Positions 44,604 through 53,615 of a stretch of 64,000 nt of DNA are shown one piece after another. A program made the translations under genes and the position numbers. Under the pieces are notes generated by a model. The model had not been told where the DNA came from and did not search any database. It saw only the letters and a list, made by a program, of their open reading frames with translations. This DNA comes from an uncultured Collinsella sp. (lineage in GTDB: Bacteria; Actinomycetota; Coriobacteriia; Coriobacteriales; Coriobacteriaceae): NCBI GenBank assembly GCA_900758845.1, contig CAAESW010000068.1, positions 7,657-71,656 of the forward strand, read 5' to 3'. Positions within the stretch are counted from its first letter, which is position 1. Each line of letters starts with the position of its first letter.

Positions 44604-44631
44604 TTGCCGTTTCAAGTGTTGATGGTAAACT
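44604..44631 (+). promoter_or_regulatory. Candidate promoter of the fructose PTS gene
   Basis: TTGCCG (44604-44609), 16-bp spacer, TAAACT (44626-44631). It lies between TTTCAAT half-sites, consistent with repression by the divergent regulator. Confidence 0.45.
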
Positions 44632-44794
44632 TTCACTTACCGTTTACGGTTATGAAAGAACCTTTCACCGGAGAATTGCGCCTTGTCTCTTCTCACGCGG
44701 ACGGTAGGTTGGTATCTTTCAATTGTGGAAAAACGCGCATTGAAGCACGTTTAGGGGAGCGCCTGCGGGCGCAGTACTCAAGAAGGAGGGACAC

Positions 44795-46798
44795 ATGGCT
44801 AAGTTTGACATCATCGCCGCGACCGGTTGCCCGACCGGCATTGCGCACACCTTCATGGCGAAGGAGGCGCTGGAGAAGGCAGCTGCCGAGCGTGGTCTGA
44901 CCATTAAGGTCGAGACTCATGGCCAGGTCGGTGTCGAGAACGAGCTCACCAAGAGCGAGATCGCCGGTGCCAAGGCCGTCGTCGTCGCAGCCGATAAGGA
45001 TGTCCAGGCTGAGCGTTTCGCCGGCAAGCCCATGGTTTCCGTCGGTGTTTCCAAGGCCCTGTCCGTCGAGGCCGCCGGAAAGCTGATCGACCGCGCGCTC
45101 GCCGCCAAGGGCGACGACACGGTTGCCGCTGCCGCCGATGTCGAGGACGAGGTCGAGGAGAAGGAGTCCATCGGTCACGTCATCTACAAGCACCTCATGA
45201 ACGGCGTCAGCCACATGCTGGTCTTCGTCGTTGCCGGTGGTGTTCTGACCGCCATTTCGTTCCTGTGGGGCATCACGTCCTTTGATTCGACGGCTGCCGA
45301 CTACAACAGCTTTGCCGCGATGCTCAAGATTATCGGCGGTATCGCCATGAACCTCATGGTTCCGGTGCTCTCCGCCTACATCGCCGAGTCCATCGGCAAG
45401 CGCCCGGCGCTCGTCCCCGGCTTTGTTGCCGGTATGATTGCCATCCAGGGTCTTCCCATCAACGCCGATACCGGCATGATCGACGCTGGAGGCTCGGGTG
45501 TGGGCTTTGGCTTCCTGGGCGGCATCGTCGGCGGCTTCCTCGCCGGCTATGTCATTTTGCTGCTCGAGAAGGTTTTCTCTAAAATTCCCGCGAGCCTTAA
45601 TGGCCTGAAGGCAATCTTCCTGTATCCGCTTTGCTCTACCGCCATCGTCGGCCTGGTCATGCTCGGTATTTCCGGTCCCATGGCTGCCATTAACCAGGGC
45701 ATGATGGATTTCCTGCAGAGCCTCGGTAACTCCGGTCCGGTGATCCTTGGCCTGGCCATCGGCTGCATGTGCGCCTTTGATATGGGCGGCCCGGTCAACA
45801 AGGCTGCTTACGCTACTGGCACCTTCCTGCTCGGTACCGCTCTCGAAGCTGGCGTCGGCACCGAGACCTACAACTTCGGCACCAACTTCATGGCTGCCGT
45901 CTCCGCCGCTTGCATCGTTCCGCCGCTGATCACCACCTTCGCCGTCGTTGTCGGCAAGAAGTACTTCAGCCAGGAGGATCATGACGCCGGTATCGTCAAC
46001 CTTATCCTTGGTTGCACCCACATCACCGAGGGCGCCATTCCGTTCATGACCAAGAACATCTGGCCCGTCATGCCCATCATGATGGTCGGTTCTTCCATCG
46101 CTTCCATCTTGACCATCTTCTTCAACGTTCACGATCCGGCGCCTCACGGCGGCTTCCTGGTCCTGCCCGTTGTCGAGAACGGCCCGCAGTGGGTCCTCGC
46201 GATCCTCATCGGCGCCGTGGTCGGTGGCATCCTGTTCGTGGCCTTCAAGAAGTACGACTTCGAGAAGAACCAGAAGGCCGCTCCTGCAGCCAAGCCGGTT
46301 GAGGCCCCCAAAGCCGCTGCCGTCGAGGCCCCCAAGGCCGAGGCTGCCGACTTCGTGAAGGTCGAGAATGTCTTTGTCGCCGAGGATTTCGCTTCTCGTG
46401 ACGAGGCTCTGAGCTTTGTTTCCAACCAGGCCGTCAAGGCCGGTATCGCCAGCGACGCCGACGCCGTGATGAACGCCTTCCTGGCCCGCGAGGCCGAGGG
46501 CACCACGGGCATGATGGAGGGCTTCGCCATCCCGCATGCCAAGTCCGACGCTATTACCGAGCCTGCCGTCATCGTCGTCAAGGACGAGTCCGGCGTGACC
46601 GGTTGGGACACCATGGACGGCACTCCCGTCAACGTGGCTATTGCCCTGCTCATCCCCGGTGCCCAGGCCGGCACCACGCACCTCAAGATCCTGTCCAAGG
46701 TCGCCGAGGCGCTCATGGACGAGGACTTCCGTGCCACCGTCAAGGGTTCCACCGACGCCGCCGAGATCGCCAAGACGATTAACGCCCGTCTGGTCTAA
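44795..46798 (+). CDS. fruA: PTS fructose-family transporter, EIIBCA fusion
   Basis: The 667-residue protein imports and phosphorylates fructose or a related sugar at C1. Domain order is EIIB (1-100, phosphorylated Cys12 in AATGCPTGIAHT), EIIC (about 125-480, roughly eight to ten membrane segments, GTHITEGAIPF-like loop reading CTHITEGAIPF), an Ala/Pro/Lys-rich linker, and EIIA (about 520-667, His581 in FAIPHAKSD). E. coli FruA uses a different arrangement with a separate FruB. AAGGAGGGACAC precedes ATG 44795. HPr, EI and two kinases follow on the same strand. Confidence 0.93.
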   Translation: MAKFDIIAATGCPTGIAHTFMAKEALEKAAAERGLTIKVETHGQVGVENELTKSEIAGAKAVVVAADKDVQAERFAGKPMVSVGVSKALSVEAAGKLIDRALAAKGDDTVAAAADVEDEVEEKESIGHVIYKHLMNGVSHMLVFVVAGGVLTAISFLWGITSFDSTAADYNSFAAMLKIIGGIAMNLMVPVLSAYIAESIGKRPALVPGFVAGMIAIQGLPINADTGMIDAGGSGVGFGFLGGIVGGFLAGYVILLLEKVFSKIPASLNGLKAIFLYPLCSTAIVGLVMLGISGPMAAINQGMMDFLQSLGNSGPVILGLAIGCMCAFDMGGPVNKAAYATGTFLLGTALEAGVGTETYNFGTNFMAAVSAACIVPPLITTFAVVVGKKYFSQEDHDAGIVNLILGCTHITEGAIPFMTKNIWPVMPIMMVGSSIASILTIFFNVHDPAPHGGFLVLPVVENGPQWVLAILIGAVVGGILFVAFKKYDFEKNQKAAPAAKPVEAPKAAAVEAPKAEAADFVKVENVFVAEDFASRDEALSFVSNQAVKAGIASDADAVMNAFLAREAEGTTGMMEGFAIPHAKSDAITEPAVIVVKDESGVTGWDTMDGTPVNVAIALLIPGAQAGTTHLKILSKVAEALMDEDFRATVKGSTDAAEIAKTINARLV

Positions 46799-46834
46799 TC
46801 CCGCAACACGCGAATAGCATCGCCCCCTGTATAT

Positions 46835-46870
46835 AAGGCGGAGTCTCTCCCCAGGGTCTCCGCCTTTTTC
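46835..46870 (+). terminator. Rho-independent terminator after fruA
   Basis: AAGGCGGAG (46835-46843) pairs with CTCCGCCTT (46858-46866), then TTTC. Confidence 0.75.
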
Positions 46871-46878
46871 ATCCCCAA

Positions 46879-46951
46879 ATAAGTTGCGGTGAAATAGGGA
46901 CTGTTTAAACGATTCAACCCCAAATTCAGTCCCTATTTCACCGCAACTTAT
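46879..46951. repeat. Palindromic repeat element, copy 1 (25-bp perfect arms)
   Basis: Arms 46879-46903 and 46927-46951 are perfect inverted repeats (core AAGTTGCGGTGAAATAGGGA), with a 23-nt centre. A diverged copy is at 55676-55744 and a half copy at 57407. No coding potential. This and the next repeat fill the gene-free stretch 46799-47343. Confidence 0.8.
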
Positions 46952-47055
46952 AAAAGGGCATAGAGGGGGCTGCCTATCGAGTCTTTGTTGCGAACAGTTC
47001 ATCAGCCAGAATTCTTTTCAGCCGATATTACTCTGGATCGACCGAGTTTCCGCAG

Positions 47056-47205
47056 CCTGCTCGCCCACAGAGGGCCGGGCGCGGCCTGTGAGATTTATCG
47101 CGAGTTCCGCACGAGCCGAAGAGCACTTAATGTGCTCTTCGTGCGAGCAGGACTGTAGAGCAGGAAATCTCACAGGCCGCGCCCGGCCCTCTGTGGGCGA
47201 GCAGG
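47056..47205. repeat. Long inverted repeat (41-bp perfect arms)
   Basis: Arms 47056-47096 and 47165-47205 match perfectly over 41 bp (outer end CCTGCTCGCCCACAGAGGGC). The 68-nt centre holds a second hairpin, GAAGAGCAC-TTAAT-GTGCTCTTC. Short open frames on both strands are by-products of the palindrome. The element separates fruA from ptsH and looks like a MITE-type insertion. Confidence 0.8.
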
Positions 47206-47343
47206 CGGACGACAAACACATCTGTCCAATAATTCGTCTGAAACATAATGAAAAACCGTTTGATGTGAGTTAATATAAACAACGTCGTGAATCTGACTCC
47301 TGCCACATGCATGACAGGGGTTAAACACAAAAAGGAGTCAACT

Positions 47344-47607
47344 ATGGTTTCTGAGAAGGCTACCCTCGTTAATCCTCAGGGTCTGCACATGCGTCCGGCT
47401 GGTCTGTTCGCCTCCACCATGGGCAAGTATGCCTGTGACGTGACGGTCGTTACCCCCGAGAAGGAGGTCAACGGCAAGTCCCCGATGGCCCTCATGGCTG
47501 CTGGTATCCCCTGCGGCACCGAGGTCGAGGTCAAGTGCGACGGCGCCGACGAGGCCGAGGCTCTGGCTGCTGCCATCGAGCTCATCAAGAGCGGTCTTGG
47601 CGAGTAG
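47344..47607 (+). CDS. ptsH: Phosphocarrier protein HPr
   Basis: The 87-residue phosphocarrier passes phosphate from EI to EIIA domains. The active-site His15 is in PQGLHMRPAG, and the regulatory Ser46 is in NGKSPMALMAAG, as in Gram-positive HPr that HPr kinase can modify. AAAAAGGAGTC precedes ATG 47344. It lies between the EIIBCA gene and ptsI. As the only HPr in view, it may serve all PTS systems of the cell. Confidence 0.95.
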   Translation: MVSEKATLVNPQGLHMRPAGLFASTMGKYACDVTVVTPEKEVNGKSPMALMAAGIPCGTEVEVKCDGADEAEALAAAIELIKSGLGE

Positions 47608-47739
47608 AACTCAAACGGGTCGCATGTTGAACAATTAAGTTCATACTTGGGGGCGCAGTGACCTGTTCAAGGTAGCTGCGCTCTTTTGTCATGGATATGG
47701 CAAAACGCTTTATCACATGACACGGAGAGAGGAATGGGA

Positions 47740-49443
47740 ATGTATCAGGGAGTCAACGCATCCGAGGGCATCGGTATCGGCACCGTCATGGTCGCCGTCG
47801 ATCCCGACTTGACGTTTGAACCGCACGAGGTCGCTGATTCGGCAGCAGAGAAAGAGCGCTATCAGGCTGCTCTTTCGGTCTTCTGCGAGAAGACTCAGGC
47901 TCAGGCCGACCACATGAAGGAGACGGTGGGCGAGGCCGAGGCCGAGATCATGAGCGGGCACATTGTCCTGGCTCAGGATCCGGGCATGACCGACGCCATT
48001 AACGCCGCCATTGACGGCGGTACCTGCGCCGAGCAGGCGCTCATGGACACCTCGACCATGTTCGAGAACATGTTCCTGTCCATGGACGACGAGATGTTCC
48101 GTCTGCGCGCGGCCGACATCGCCGACATCCGCACCGGTATTCTGGCCGAGCTGCTGGGCAAGGAGGTCGTCGACCTCTCCGTCCTGCCCGAGAACACTGT
48201 CGTTGTCGTGCACGACCTCACGCCGTCCATGACCGCCACGATCGATAAGGCCCACGTTGCCGGTATCGTCACCGAGACCGGTGGCCGCACGTCGCATTCC
48301 GCGATTATTGCGCGCGCCCTTGAGATCCCGGCTGTCCTTTCGGTTTCCAATAGCTGCACTGCGCTGCGCAACGGTATGACCGTTGTCGTCGACGGTGGCA
48401 AGGGTATCGTTGAGGCCGATCCCGACGAGGAGACGCTCGCTGCCTACACCGCCAAGGCCGAGGCCTTCGCTGCCGAGAAGGCAGCCCTCGAGGCCTTCCG
48501 TGGCAAGCCGTCCGTGACTGCCGATGGCATCAAGAAGATCATCGCCTGCAACATCGGTAACCCCGATGACGTGCCCAACGCGCTCGATCACGACGCCGAG
48601 GCCATCGGTCTGTTCCGCTCCGAGTTCCTGTTCATGGACTCCGCTGAGCTTCCTTCCGAGGAGGAGCAGTTCAACGCCTACCGTAAGGTCGCCAGCGCGC
48701 TCAAGGGTGCTCCGGTCATCATCCGCACGCTCGATGTGGGTGGCGACAAGGAGATTCCGTATCTGCACATGGTCAAGGAAGACAACCCCTTCATGGGCTT
48801 CCGCGCCGTGCGTTACTGCCTGGCCAATCCCGACCAGTACAAGGTCCAGCTCCGCGCTCTGCTGCGCGCTAGCGCCTTCGGTGACGTCAAGATCATGATC
48901 CCGCTCGTCACCTGCGTCGAGGAGGTCTTGGCTGTCAAGGAGCTCGTCGAGCAGTGCAAGGCCGAGCTGTCCGAAGAGGGTCGAAAGTTCAACGAGAACA
49001 TCGAGGTCGGCATTATGGTCGAGACGCCCGCCGCTTCGCTGCTCGCAGACCGTCTGGCCGAGGTCGCCGACTTCTTCTCCATCGGCACCAACGACCTGAT
49101 CGGCTACACCATGTGCGCCGACCGTGGCAACGACACCATCTCCAACCTGTACCAGGTGTACTATCCCGCCGTGCTCCGCTCGCTTAAGAACATCATCGAG
49201 AGCGGTGTGAAGGCCGGCATCATGGTCGGTATGTGCGGCGAGGCCGCTGCCGATCCGCTGCTCGAGCCGCTGCTGATCAGCTGGGGCCTGGAGGAGTTCT
49301 CGATGAGCGCTCCGTCCATCCTGCGCGCCCGCAAGACCATCAGCCAGTGGACCAAGGCCGAGTGCGACGAGCTCGCCGAGAAGGCGCTCGCCTGCAACAC
49401 CGCCGCCGAGGTCAAGGCACTGCTCGAGTCCGCAGCTCGCTAA
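47740..49443 (+). CDS. ptsI: PTS enzyme I (phosphoenolpyruvate-protein phosphotransferase)
   Basis: The 567-residue EI takes phosphate from PEP and passes it to HPr. The phosphorylated histidine (about 186) is in ETGGRTSHSAIIARALEIP. The C-terminal PEP-binding barrel has FRSEFLFMD, IIRTLDVGGDKEIPYL, PAASLLADRLAEVADFFSIGTNDL, and the conserved Cys in MVGMCGEAA. Start is ATG 47740 or 47734; both have AGGA-type sites. It begins 132 bp after ptsH. Confidence 0.95.
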   Translation: MYQGVNASEGIGIGTVMVAVDPDLTFEPHEVADSAAEKERYQAALSVFCEKTQAQADHMKETVGEAEAEIMSGHIVLAQDPGMTDAINAAIDGGTCAEQALMDTSTMFENMFLSMDDEMFRLRAADIADIRTGILAELLGKEVVDLSVLPENTVVVVHDLTPSMTATIDKAHVAGIVTETGGRTSHSAIIARALEIPAVLSVSNSCTALRNGMTVVVDGGKGIVEADPDEETLAAYTAKAEAFAAEKAALEAFRGKPSVTADGIKKIIACNIGNPDDVPNALDHDAEAIGLFRSEFLFMDSAELPSEEEQFNAYRKVASALKGAPVIIRTLDVGGDKEIPYLHMVKEDNPFMGFRAVRYCLANPDQYKVQLRALLRASAFGDVKIMIPLVTCVEEVLAVKELVEQCKAELSEEGRKFNENIEVGIMVETPAASLLADRLAEVADFFSIGTNDLIGYTMCADRGNDTISNLYQVYYPAVLRSLKNIIESGVKAGIMVGMCGEAAADPLLEPLLISWGLEEFSMSAPSILRARKTISQWTKAECDELAEKALACNTAAEVKALLESAAR

Positions 49444-49517
49444 TTTGGTATCAGAGGTAACCGCGTGGTTGGAATGGGCCGGCCACGCGGCCCTCACATA
49501 TACAGGGGGTACTGTAA

Positions 49518-50450
49518 ATGTTCTACACGCTAACCGCTAACCCGGCTGTCGACATGACGGTTTCGAGCTCTCCGCTCGAGCCCGACGAGAACGTCCGCAC
49601 CGGCTCGGCCAGCTACACGGCTAACGGCAAGGGCCTCGACGTGTCCTTCGCCTTTAAGAAGATGGGCGTCGACACCGTCGCGCTCGGCTTCTTCGCCGGC
49701 TTCACGGGCAAGTTCATCGTCGAGGAGGTCATGAACCTGGGTTGCCTCTGCCGCCCGGTCTGGACCGACGGTATCACGCGCATTAACACCTACGTCAACG
49801 ATGGCCAGCACGAGTACGGCATCCTGAACCCGGGTGCTCCTATTACGCCGCAGCACCAGGAGGAGCTCTACAACATCCTGGATACCGCGGGCGATCTTGA
49901 GTGCCTGATCGTCTCCGGCTCCGTTCCTCCCAAAGCTACGCCCGACTTCCTGGCTCAGGTCATGGAGCACGCTCAGGCTCGTGGCGCCGACGTCGTCTTG
50001 GACCTGTCCTCCGACAAGCTCAAGGAGCTCGCTCACAAGAAGCCGCTGCTCATCAAGCCGAACCATCACGAGATGAAGGCCATCTTCGGCGTGCCGGTCG
50101 ACACCGACGACGAGGTTCGCGTTGCCATGAAGATGGCTCACGACGCTGGCGTTCAGAACGTGCTGCTCACCCGTGGTAGCCGCGGCGACGCTTACTTCTC
50201 CAACGGCGAGGACATCTGGTACGCCAAGCGTGAGTTCAACATCAAGCTGGTTTCTTCCGTCTGCGCCGGCGACTGCACCCTTGCTGCGTTCCTGCACAAG
50301 TGGTACAGGGATCGCGACAACGTCGAGGAGGCCATGAAGCTCGCTATGGCCACCGGTGCCAACGTTGCCGAGTCCGTCGGCATCGGCGACTTCGGTCACG
50401 TCGATGAGTACAGCAAGCGCGTTGCTGTCCGCAAGCTCGATCGTCAGTAA
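49518..50450 (+). CDS. PfkB-family kinase, 1-phosphofructokinase-like (first copy)
   Basis: The 310-residue PfkB sugar kinase starts FYTLTANPAVDMTV, as in FruK/LacC proteins. It has the glycine pair region ANGKGLDVSFAFKKMG, LIVSGSVPP, IKPNHHEMKAIFG, and the anion-hole/catalytic motif CAGDCTLAAF (usual form GAGDS; here Cys replaces Ser). It probably converts fructose-1-phosphate to fructose-1,6-bisphosphate downstream of the PTS. A second, related gene follows. Tagatose-6-phosphate is an alternative substrate. Confidence 0.87.
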   Translation: MFYTLTANPAVDMTVSSSPLEPDENVRTGSASYTANGKGLDVSFAFKKMGVDTVALGFFAGFTGKFIVEEVMNLGCLCRPVWTDGITRINTYVNDGQHEYGILNPGAPITPQHQEELYNILDTAGDLECLIVSGSVPPKATPDFLAQVMEHAQARGADVVLDLSSDKLKELAHKKPLLIKPNHHEMKAIFGVPVDTDDEVRVAMKMAHDAGVQNVLLTRGSRGDAYFSNGEDIWYAKREFNIKLVSSVCAGDCTLAAFLHKWYRDRDNVEEAMKLAMATGANVAESVGIGDFGHVDEYSKRVAVRKLDRQ

Positions 50451-50478
50451 TCGAAACGCGACATATTCGTGCGCATGC

Positions 50479-50510
50479 GGCGCCCCGGTTTCGGCCGGGG
50501 CGCCTTTTTT
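50479..50510 (+). terminator. Rho-independent terminator between the two kinase genes
   Basis: GGCGCCCCGG (50479-50488) pairs with CCGGGGCGCC (50495-50504), 6-nt loop, then TTTTTT. It implies separate expression of the second kinase. Confidence 0.88.
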
Positions 50511-50639
50511 GTTCCGCCATGGGGGAGACGTGTCCCGCCGTACTTCATCGCTTCCACACCGTTCACCGAGTTGTCCTAGCCTTTTGTCTATGCATGGAAT
50601 ATACTTTCATTAACACGTTGCTTCGTGAAAGGAACATTC

Positions 50640-51572
50640 ATGATTTACACGCTCACTGCAAATCCCGCCATTGACTACAACATCGCCTGCGACGGCCTTG
50701 CTGCCAACACTGTCACGCGTACCCGCAACGCCGTCTACTCGCCCAACGGCAAGGGCCTCAACGTCTCGTTTACGCTTGACCACTATGGTGTCGACACCAC
50801 GATCCTGGGTTTCTTCGCTGGCTTCTCGGGCGAGTTTATCGTTAAGGGCGCCGAGGCCCTGGGCGTGCCCGTCAAGCCCGTGTGGACCGACGGCATCACG
50901 CGCGTCAACGTGTTCCTCAATGCCGGCCCCGACACCGAGTACAACATGGTCAACGCCGGTGCCGCCATCAACGAGGCCAACGAGCAGGAGATGTTTGAGC
51001 TTATCGATTCGCTCGATGACATGACCTGCCTGGTCATCAGTGGCTCGCTGCCTCCCAACACTTCCGAGGGCTTCCTGGCCGAGGTTCTGCGCCGCGTCAA
51101 GGCCAAGGGTGCCGAGTTCGTTCTCGACATTTCGAGCCATCAGCTGGCAGATCTCATTGCCATGGAGCCGCTGCTGATCAAGCCCAATGACGACGAGCTG
51201 CTCGATATCTTTGGCATTAAGGTGAGCGGTGGCGACGATGAGTCCGTCAAGGGCGCGATGGCCGAGCTTCATGCCAAGGGCGCCAAGAATGTGCTGCTGA
51301 CCCTTGGTGGCGATGGCGCGTACTTCTCCAACGGCGAGCATATCTGGTTTGCCAACCGCACCTTTGAGGTCAAGCTGCTGTCGACCGTCTGCGCCGGCGA
51401 TTCCTCGCTGGCCGCCTTCCTGTCCGTGTGGCACGACGCTCCCGAGCGCGTCGAGGATGCCTTGCGTCTTTCGATGGCCACCGGCGCCAACGTGGTCGAG
51501 TGCCCCGGTCTGGGCGATTTTGCCAAGGTGGACGAATATAAGAAGCACATCGAGGTTCGCCAGGTCTGCTAG
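50640..51572 (+). CDS. PfkB-family kinase, 1-phosphofructokinase-like (second copy)
   Basis: The 310-residue protein is similar along its length to the preceding kinase: IYTLTANPAIDYNI, SPNGKGLNVSFTLDHYG, LVISGSLPPN, LIKPNDDELLDIFG and the standard catalytic motif CAGDSSLAAF. It keeps the Ser that the first copy lacks. GAAAGGAAC precedes ATG 50640, and it has its own upstream region after a terminator (TATACT at 50600-50605 is a candidate -10). The two copies may differ in substrate, for example fructose-1-phosphate and tagatose-6-phosphate. Confidence 0.87.
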   Translation: MIYTLTANPAIDYNIACDGLAANTVTRTRNAVYSPNGKGLNVSFTLDHYGVDTTILGFFAGFSGEFIVKGAEALGVPVKPVWTDGITRVNVFLNAGPDTEYNMVNAGAAINEANEQEMFELIDSLDDMTCLVISGSLPPNTSEGFLAEVLRRVKAKGAEFVLDISSHQLADLIAMEPLLIKPNDDELLDIFGIKVSGGDDESVKGAMAELHAKGAKNVLLTLGGDGAYFSNGEHIWFANRTFEVKLLSTVCAGDSSLAAFLSVWHDAPERVEDALRLSMATGANVVECPGLGDFAKVDEYKKHIEVRQVC

Positions 51573-51594
51573 CCGCATCGATACATCGTTGCCG

Positions 51595-51632
51595 AACACC
51601 CGCTTTGGATTACCAGGGCGGGTGTTTTTTGC
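51595..51632 (+). terminator. Rho-independent terminator after the second kinase
   Basis: AACACCCGC (51595-51603) pairs with GCGGGTGTT (51618-51626), then more Ts. Confidence 0.85.
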
Positions 51633-51767
51633 GCGCTGAACGTATCTGGCGTCTGCTGTCTCGTTTTATCGAATTGACGACGCGATTGCGTGTGCGTGCT
51701 TTCTCGTTTCTTGTTAGACTTCTTGAGAACCATCGATTAACGCTCACAAGTGCAGGAGGCCATAGGC

Positions 51768-53162
51768 ATGTGCAATGTTTCGCTCAACGGTACTCAACCG
51801 TCCGATGCCTCCCTGCGCGTCCTGCGCGCGCTTGAGGCGGCTGGTCTTGAGGCTTGGTACGTGGGCGGTTGGGTGCGCGACGCCCTGATGGGGTGCCCCA
51901 GCCACGATGTTGATATGTGCTGTAGCGGCCTGTGGCAGGAGTCCAAGGCGGCGCTCGAGGCCGCCGGCATCGTGGTTGTGGAGTCGGGCATTAAATTTGG
52001 CGGAATCACGGCTATTTCCGATGGCGAGCGTATCGAGGTCACCACGTACCGTCTGGATGGCTTCTATACCGATGGGCGCCATCCTCAGAGCGTCGAGCGC
52101 GCCGCCTCGCTCGAGGACGATCTGGCGCGCCGCGACTTTACCGTCAACGCCATGGCCTGGCATCCCGAGCGCGGGCTTGTCGACCGTTATGACGGCCAGG
52201 GTGATCTGGAACGCAAGTTGATTCGCGCTGTCGGCGATCCCAAGCGTCGCTTTAACGAGGATGCGCTTCGTATGCTGCGCGCCGTGCGTTTTGCCTGCCG
52301 TCTGGACTTTATGATTGAGCCCGAGACCAAGCGTGCGCTTGCCGAGTGCGCGCCGCTGCTCGATGCCGTGGCGCGCGAGCGCGTGGGTATTGAGCTCGAG
52401 GGCATTCTTTCGACCGGTCATGGGGGAGACGCCATGCTGCGCTACCCTGAGCTCATCTGCGCCGCCGTGCCCGAGTTGGCAGCGGGTCGTGGGTTTGATC
52501 AGCGAAGTGTCTATCATGCGTTTAACGTCTACGAGCATATCGCCCGTGTGCTGACGGTGGCAGGGGAGCTGGCGCTGTGCGACGGCGTCGTGCCATCGTC
52601 GAGCCTTATGTGGGCGGCGTTTTTGCACGATGTGTCCAAGCCCGAGTGCTTCACGGTCGATCACGCCGGCAGCGGACACTTTTATGGTCATCCCGAGCTC
52701 GGCGCTAAGAAAGCGCGCGTCATTATGGATCGCCTGGCGCTCTCGCACGACCTGGTGCGCGACGTGTGCCTGCTCATCAAATATCACGACAAGCCGCTGC
52801 GCCCCGAGCGCTCCTGCCTGCTCAATATGATGCGCGCGCTTTCGGGTGAGGGCGTCGACACGCCGCGTCTGATGGACGAGCTCATGGACCTCAAGCGTGC
52901 CGACACACTTGGCAAGGCCCCATCGTGCTTCTATTACGTTGAGACGATTGAGGAGATGCGCGCGCTGGCGCACGAGCTGCTGAAGGCAGGGGAGCCCCAT
53001 ACGCTCAAGATGCTCGCCATCAACGGCGGCGACCTGATCCGTGCCGGAGTCAAGCCCGGGCCGGAACTGGGTCAGCTTCTCAACTCCGCCCTCGACGCCG
53101 TGATCGAAGACAATATTCCCAACGAGCGCGAAGCTCTTTTGGTCCATCTCAACTTGAATTAG
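51768..53162 (+). CDS. cca: CCA tRNA nucleotidyltransferase / HD domain protein
   Basis: The 464-residue class II nucleotidyltransferase has YVGGWVRDALMG and the catalytic aspartates in HDVDMCCSG near the N-terminus, followed by RRDFTVNAMAW, RRFNEDALRMLRAVRFACRL (tRNA head/neck region) and an HD domain with AAFLHDVSKPECF and HPELGAKKA. It adds or repairs the tRNA CCA end, or could be a poly(A) polymerase-like relative. Both tRNA genes next to it already encode CCA. AGGAGG is 8 bp before ATG 51768. Confidence 0.9.
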   Translation: MCNVSLNGTQPSDASLRVLRALEAAGLEAWYVGGWVRDALMGCPSHDVDMCCSGLWQESKAALEAAGIVVVESGIKFGGITAISDGERIEVTTYRLDGFYTDGRHPQSVERAASLEDDLARRDFTVNAMAWHPERGLVDRYDGQGDLERKLIRAVGDPKRRFNEDALRMLRAVRFACRLDFMIEPETKRALAECAPLLDAVARERVGIELEGILSTGHGGDAMLRYPELICAAVPELAAGRGFDQRSVYHAFNVYEHIARVLTVAGELALCDGVVPSSSLMWAAFLHDVSKPECFTVDHAGSGHFYGHPELGAKKARVIMDRLALSHDLVRDVCLLIKYHDKPLRPERSCLLNMMRALSGEGVDTPRLMDELMDLKRADTLGKAPSCFYYVETIEEMRALAHELLKAGEPHTLKMLAINGGDLIRAGVKPGPELGQLLNSALDAVIEDNIPNEREALLVHLNLN

Positions 53163-53226
53163 CTACCCAGTTTACCTGCGTGTTCCATAACCTGCCGACA
53201 ATTTTTTGGCAATTTGGAATTTCTTC

Positions 53227-53255
53227 TTGCGCTGACGTTTTTTGTCCCGTAATAT
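53227..53255 (+). promoter_or_regulatory. Predicted promoter of the tRNA-Glu pair
   Basis: TTGCGC (53227-53232), 17-bp spacer, TAATAT (53250-53255), 35 bp before the first tRNA. Confidence 0.65.
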
Positions 53256-53289
53256 ATTTCTCTGCAGCACGGCAGTGCAGATGTCATGT

Positions 53290-53366
53290 GGCCCGTTCGT
53301 CTAGCGGTTTAGGACGCCGCCCTCTCAAGGCGGAGATCACCAGTTCGAATCTGGTACGGGCTACCA
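53290..53366 (+). tRNA. tRNA-Glu (CTC)
   Basis: A 77-nt cloverleaf with encoded CCA. The acceptor GGCCCGT pairs with ACGGGCT (one G-U at the end). The anticodon arm is CCGCC-CTCTCAA-GGCGG, giving anticodon CUC. The T-arm has GTTCGAATC. The sequence is identical to the next copy. Confidence 0.95.
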
Positions 53367-53388
53367 CTTCTTTTCTGCTGAGGCTTAT

Positions 53389-53465
53389 GGCCCGTTCGTC
53401 TAGCGGTTTAGGACGCCGCCCTCTCAAGGCGGAGATCACCAGTTCGAATCTGGTACGGGCTACCA
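53389..53465 (+). tRNA. tRNA-Glu (CTC), second identical copy
   Basis: Identical 77-nt sequence to the first copy, 22 bp downstream, probably co-transcribed and followed by a terminator at 53477. Confidence 0.95.
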
Positions 53466-53476
53466 CGCATCTGATA

Positions 53477-53507
53477 CCCGGACTTCCCATGGAAGGCCGG
53501 GTTTTTT
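53477..53507 (+). terminator. Terminator after the tRNA pair
   Basis: CCCGG-A-CTTCC pairs with GGAAG-G-CCGGG around a CAT loop, then TTTTTT (53477-53507). Confidence 0.85.
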
Positions 53508-53615
53508 ATTATCAAACAACCGTCTGCAATTCCCGTTTGAACCAGAGCTTTTCGTTCTGCCTATGGCCCTTACGGGTACAATATCCAAGATATTTTGACT
53601 GTTAGAAGGAGTCTC

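Noticed and set aside
47088..47273. Small frames across the 41-bp inverted repeat
   Set aside because: Palindromic DNA gives similar frames on both strands; no ribosome-binding site or family similarity.
53284..53490. Short antisense frame with a repeated RFELVISALRGRRPKPLD-type peptide
   Set aside because: It is a translation of the two identical tRNA-Glu genes, a known kind of false protein call.
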